Below, one piece after another: positions 60,076 through 64,000 of a DNA stretch of 64,000 bases (positions within the stretch are counted from its first letter, which is position 1; each line of letters begins with the position of its first letter). The translations under genes were made by a program, and so were the position numbers. The DNA lies in the NCBI RefSeq assembly GCF_902686445.1, contig NC_062219.1, forward strand, positions 106,889,160-106,953,159. The letters are read 5' to 3'. The stretch comes from Sciurus carolinensis. Lineage: Eukaryota > Chordata > Mammalia > Rodentia > Sciuridae. The notes under the pieces were generated by a model. The model had not been told where the DNA came from and made no database searches. It saw only the letters and a program-made list of their open reading frames with translations.

Positions 60076-61689
60076 TGCTCTTTATGTGAATATATGTGTC
60101 TCACACAGGGTAAACTGAAGGGATGTTAGTTTTACTTCCCTAGAGGGGAGAGAAAAAAATCTGGGTAGTCCAGTAACACAATGAACAAAGTTTTTCACTC
60201 ATTTCTGGAAGGAAAATAAAATCAGATTTTCCATTATCTATTGACTACTGAATATCTCAGACAGAAGACACTAATACATAAGATATAATACTCATTTAAT
60301 CAGTTTAGGTGTGGATTTGCGATATATAAAAATCTACAGCTGCTCATCCAAAGTAAGTTCTGCAAATGGATATGATTTGAGTCACCTTGTCACTTTAGAA
60401 ACAATATCATAAATATAAATGACAAAGTCCCAAGGAAAGGCAACAGACCTGCCACTTTGATAGCTTTCACAAAACCTAATTTTCCATGCAATCTCTGGTG
60501 CATTAAAAAAATAAAGTGTAACATGAGTGTTGAAGGGTGCTTCCAGATGGTCTTTTATTAGCTACTCAGAAGGAAGCTGCTTCTATTCTCTGTCAACAGC
60601 ACACATCACAGCCATCCTTTCATTTTCCTATGAAGTAAGCTTTTATTGTTGCACGACATGTTAAATGACACTTGGAGGACTTGTCCCTGAGATATTAGTT
60701 CACAGGACCACAAATCTGAATTTGCTTGATTTACTAGGTCAGACAATGCCAATGAATTTCCCTTCAGCCCCTCTTTTTCATTATTTTTGCTTTTGATCTC
60801 TCTTATTGAATGTAACATATCACAGAAAAACTTTAGAAATAGTGTTTAAGAGTTTCCAAACTGAGCCCATCCTAATTGTTCAAGACTACAAATTTCTTTG
60901 TAAAGACAGAACTAGTTTATTAATTTTACAACAGAAGATAGGGGTCTTTCCTGTCCTTACTTTACATTAATGGAAGGAAAACTCTTTGCTTGCTTTCCAC
61001 GAGTTTCCCTACATTTCCTCTACTTTTCTAGTCGCACCACTTTCAAAAAGATCTTCCTTAAGCAAATTAATTCAGAGTCCCCCAGAGGAACAGATTTAAG
61101 AAGTAGAAATCTAAAAAGAGAATAGTTAGGGTTTAATAAATATAATTTAGGCTAAATTTTGGACAGACTCCTGATTCTAACATGTATTTTGTTACATGGT
61201 GATTAAGAATGTGAGGGTTGGGTCTGGGTATGACTCAATAAGGATAGGATGAATGAAGGATCACCAAGAACCAAGTACCTAACTGAAGGAAAACAAGTAC
61301 TCTCCTGAGTCGGCTGTTACTCTCCTCTGAGGGACCTACGTGAAGCCATGGAATGTGGTTCTTCCAATATAGTCTTACAAAAAGAACTTGGAGCGTTAAG
61401 AAAATGGCAGGCTGGCCAATGTTCATCCTGATTGATTAGCATTCTCGTCAAATGATCTATACACCAAAATTGTTCTGTAATAAGAGAATAAATTTCCACG
61501 AACAATAGCCAACTCATGTGAAAGGAGATAGCTGAATAGAATACTAATTAAATAATAAAATAAAGATGAAATTCTCAGTCAAAAAGAAAAGGTGTTTGGG
61601 AGACAGAGAGGAAGAAGTGGAGCAGGGCTATTTCAAGTGACGCTTGCTCAGACTGTGCTGCCACTGTACATTTAACTACCACAGTCACA
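60076..61689. other. Unassigned DNA
   Basis: No gene or named repeat recognised; short open frames only. Confidence 0.5.
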
Positions 61690-61795
61690 CTAAGAAGAAT
61701 GTGATAGGACTCCCAGTTACAGATGAGAGCGAGGCCCAGAATGCTTAAATGACTTTTCAGTCAAGTGGCAGGTTTGGTGGGTGTCACCAAAATTC
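61690..61795 (-). repeat. Degenerate MIR SINE
   Basis: 'cagatgagagcgaggcccag', then 'aaatgacttttcagtcaag' and 'tggcaggtttgg' follow the MIR core in antisense orientation. Confidence 0.55.
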
Positions 61796-64000
61796 ACTCC
61801 ACGAGTGCTTCAGTCTTCATGCTACTCCCATCGTCTCCCTGCACAACTACTTAGGGCTCTAACCAGCTATTTCAGCAGGAGCAGGAGACACTTGCATCAG
61901 CCATATATGCTTCTTATGTTCAATTGGGTTTTGCCTCCTACGTGCCTCTAGTATATAAGGATTCTTCTCACCTGCTGTCCTCTCTTGTTATCTGCTCCAG
62001 ATGACCCTTGGGACAAAAACCTGCTTATTCTAAATGAAAAACTATTTTTCATTTAAAGGCAAAAAGGAATTGAGCATCTGTTCACAGATTCAATTGTATG
62101 AAGGGACTGGGAATAGTCCATCATGTTATAGGGGCAGGGGAGATGGTCCAGAGGACCGTAGGAAACGACTGAAACACAGTGAAGGAGGTCCAGGACACTA
62201 CGAAAACTCTTAGAAGGTACACATTGCATGTGTTTATTTGTGGAGTGTGTTTCATGTACGAAGATGTGAGATAGAGTCGAGGAACTCTAGTGGACCAGCA
62301 TAGCTCCCTGATTTCAATAGAGTTTGTGACCTTCTTCCATTGTTGACCATCTCTGGGCTCCTCCTCTAGCAGATGGGAAAACTGATACCAAGAAGGAGCT
62401 GTAACTCCTAAAAGTTCCACAACTAAGTTGGGTTGAAGCAATGATTGGACCCTCAGCTGCCTGTATTAAGACATTATTGTAAAACAGGATGTAGAGCCAA
62501 TAGCCTCTGCACTCTCTAGGGCTGGAATTCACCTCTGTGTCTTCCGTCTGGACTCAGGTATTCTCCCTTGCATCCCTTCCACACATTCTATTTTCAATCT
62601 TCTACTGCAGTCCCTGCTTTCTGAGTTCCCACAATTTCAATCCTGACTCCTGGACAAGGTCCTTTGGGTCGGGTGCTCCTTTGTCACCACTTACATACAG
62701 ACATAGAATATTTAGTGCAAGAGATACAGGTGATGGATGATAAAATACTTTATAAGATGCAAAAAGTATGGAAGTGTATAGGGGAAGTGTGAAGATTCTT
62801 TCCGCACAATAAAATGGTATATGTGTATTGTGTATATGTATTTTAGTGTTCGATATTGGTTTTATATGAATGAGACATTTCTACACACACAATTACCTTT
62901 TGCAAAAAATTAATAAGACTCACATTAGTGTGTATGTTAATGCTTCATGATATTTCAGGACAGTAGTTATATAACAGTTCTTAACACTAATAAACATTTG
63001 TGTTGTTTGAATATATGCATCTGACTGTTTCTTTCAGTTTGATTCCTAGGACTGGAGTTGTTGGTTGAATGCTTTTCAGTACTAAAAATGCATTCTTTAT
63101 ATTAAAGACTGGAAGGAGGTTCCTCTTAGTGCTCTGAATTAGAAAGGAAAACTAATAGTATGTAGGCCCTGTCAGTCATCTTTATGTGATAGAGGAGTGA
63201 GGTGTCCTCACCCGAGGTGAGCAGTGACCAGCTCACATCCTTAGAGCTCTTCCTCAGATGGTTTTATCTGTGTCTGCCTTTCTTAAGATAGCTTCTACTG
63301 CTGCAGCCTTTGAAGTACAAGAAAAGCCTCACCCACAGAAGCCTGAAAATCCTGTGCAAGTAGCAGATGATTATTCCTTCATATTTGCCTTGATTTGGAC
63401 ACCAAAAAGGACTGTTTTGAAACAAATTTCAGCCTGAAATTTGCTTTTTGGGGTTTTGAAACTTTTAGTTTCTGTTTAATAGAAAGAAAAAATTAGTAAA
63501 GGAACCAGTCTGACAAAATAAATAAATAAATAAAAATGGTGGGGTTGGAATCCAACCAGCATTTCTGCTATTTGTTAAGAATTTCACACATGCACACACA
63601 ATTTATTGTGATATTTTGAGTTTGAGTTTGTGATAGAGCTTTTATTTCTTAGGAGAGGTCAAAACTCTAAAGTCAGAGGCATCTCAGGGTGTCCACTGTG
63701 GGGAGAGGCTCACTTCCTACTGGCTGGACAGAATTGCCTGCACCTGGCTGAGCCCAAGTCCTCTCAGGAGCTCAGGAGCTCCTAGGAGCCTCACATTAGG
63801 GATATTTAAGTGTCCTCTTATTTCTGCCTCTTTTGTGCATTTTGGTCCTTAGAATTCTCCTTCTCCTCAGCCACAGGGCTTAAATGGATGCCTGGGTCAC
63901 TTACTATTAAGAATACAATCAACTTAAGTTTACAATGAGACACACAAGAGGATAAGAATTGTGGCATTTTGGAAAGGGTTCCCTACTTAGAATCATCTAA
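61796..64000. other. Unassigned DNA
   Basis: No gene recognised. A MIR-like antisense trace may lie at about 62335-62440. An (AAAT)n run lies at about 63519-63536. The 106-codon minus frame at 62121-62441 overlaps the MIR-like trace and is probably chance. Confidence 0.45.

Overview
The window is nuclear DNA from a mammal, most likely a rodent of the squirrel family (Sciuridae). The clearest clue is an ID-type tRNA-derived SINE at 12059 whose A-box/B-box body ends in an A/T-rich tail typical of squirrel, marmot and ground-squirrel genomes. A B1-ID composite SINE and L1 copies with a G-rich 3' UTR fit the same group. There is no bacterial, phage or plasmid signal, and I found no convincing functional single-copy host gene. 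This is a retroelement-dense intergenic or intronic region.

Layout. 1-1325: minus-strand remnant of a class I (gammaretrovirus-like) endogenous retrovirus, keeping RNase H and integrase. 1326-4285: no recognisable gene. 4295-9920: full-length, nearly intact young L1 on the plus strand (L1-A). 9930-15390: unassigned DNA with a MIR, an ID SINE, a SINE remnant and an old L1 fragment. 15403-17736: processed USP14 pseudogene (minus). 20262-20529: MIR and ID SINE. 22381-26420: 5'-truncated young L1 on the minus strand with an uninterrupted ORF2 (L1-B). 28620-38420: old L1, L2-like, MER5-like and MaLR-like pieces, some nested. 38440-40120: broken retrocopy of a sperm-motility-kinase-type protein kinase. 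41602-53719: stacked retroelements. Here an old minus-strand L1 was invaded by a younger L1 (45424-47157) and by a two-LTR class II endogenous retrovirus (48077-52907). 53720-64000: mostly unassigned DNA with a MaLR-like LTR, L1 tails and MIR fragments.

How the parts relate. Most of the recognisable content is explained by L1. L1-A and L1-B are copies of a recently active family, and the same machinery accounts for the SINEs, the USP14 pseudogene and probably the kinase retrocopy, several of which have target-site duplications (TSDs) I could read directly. The provirus is the most unusual object. It has intact LTR termini, a Lys-type primer binding site and a polypurine tract, but it carries only the start of gag and an Env transmembrane-subunit ORF. 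About 2 kb of A/T-rich sequence with no recognisable pol lies between them. It therefore looks like a non-autonomous element comparable in design to mouse ETn or VL30. No new defence, immune or metabolic system is evident.
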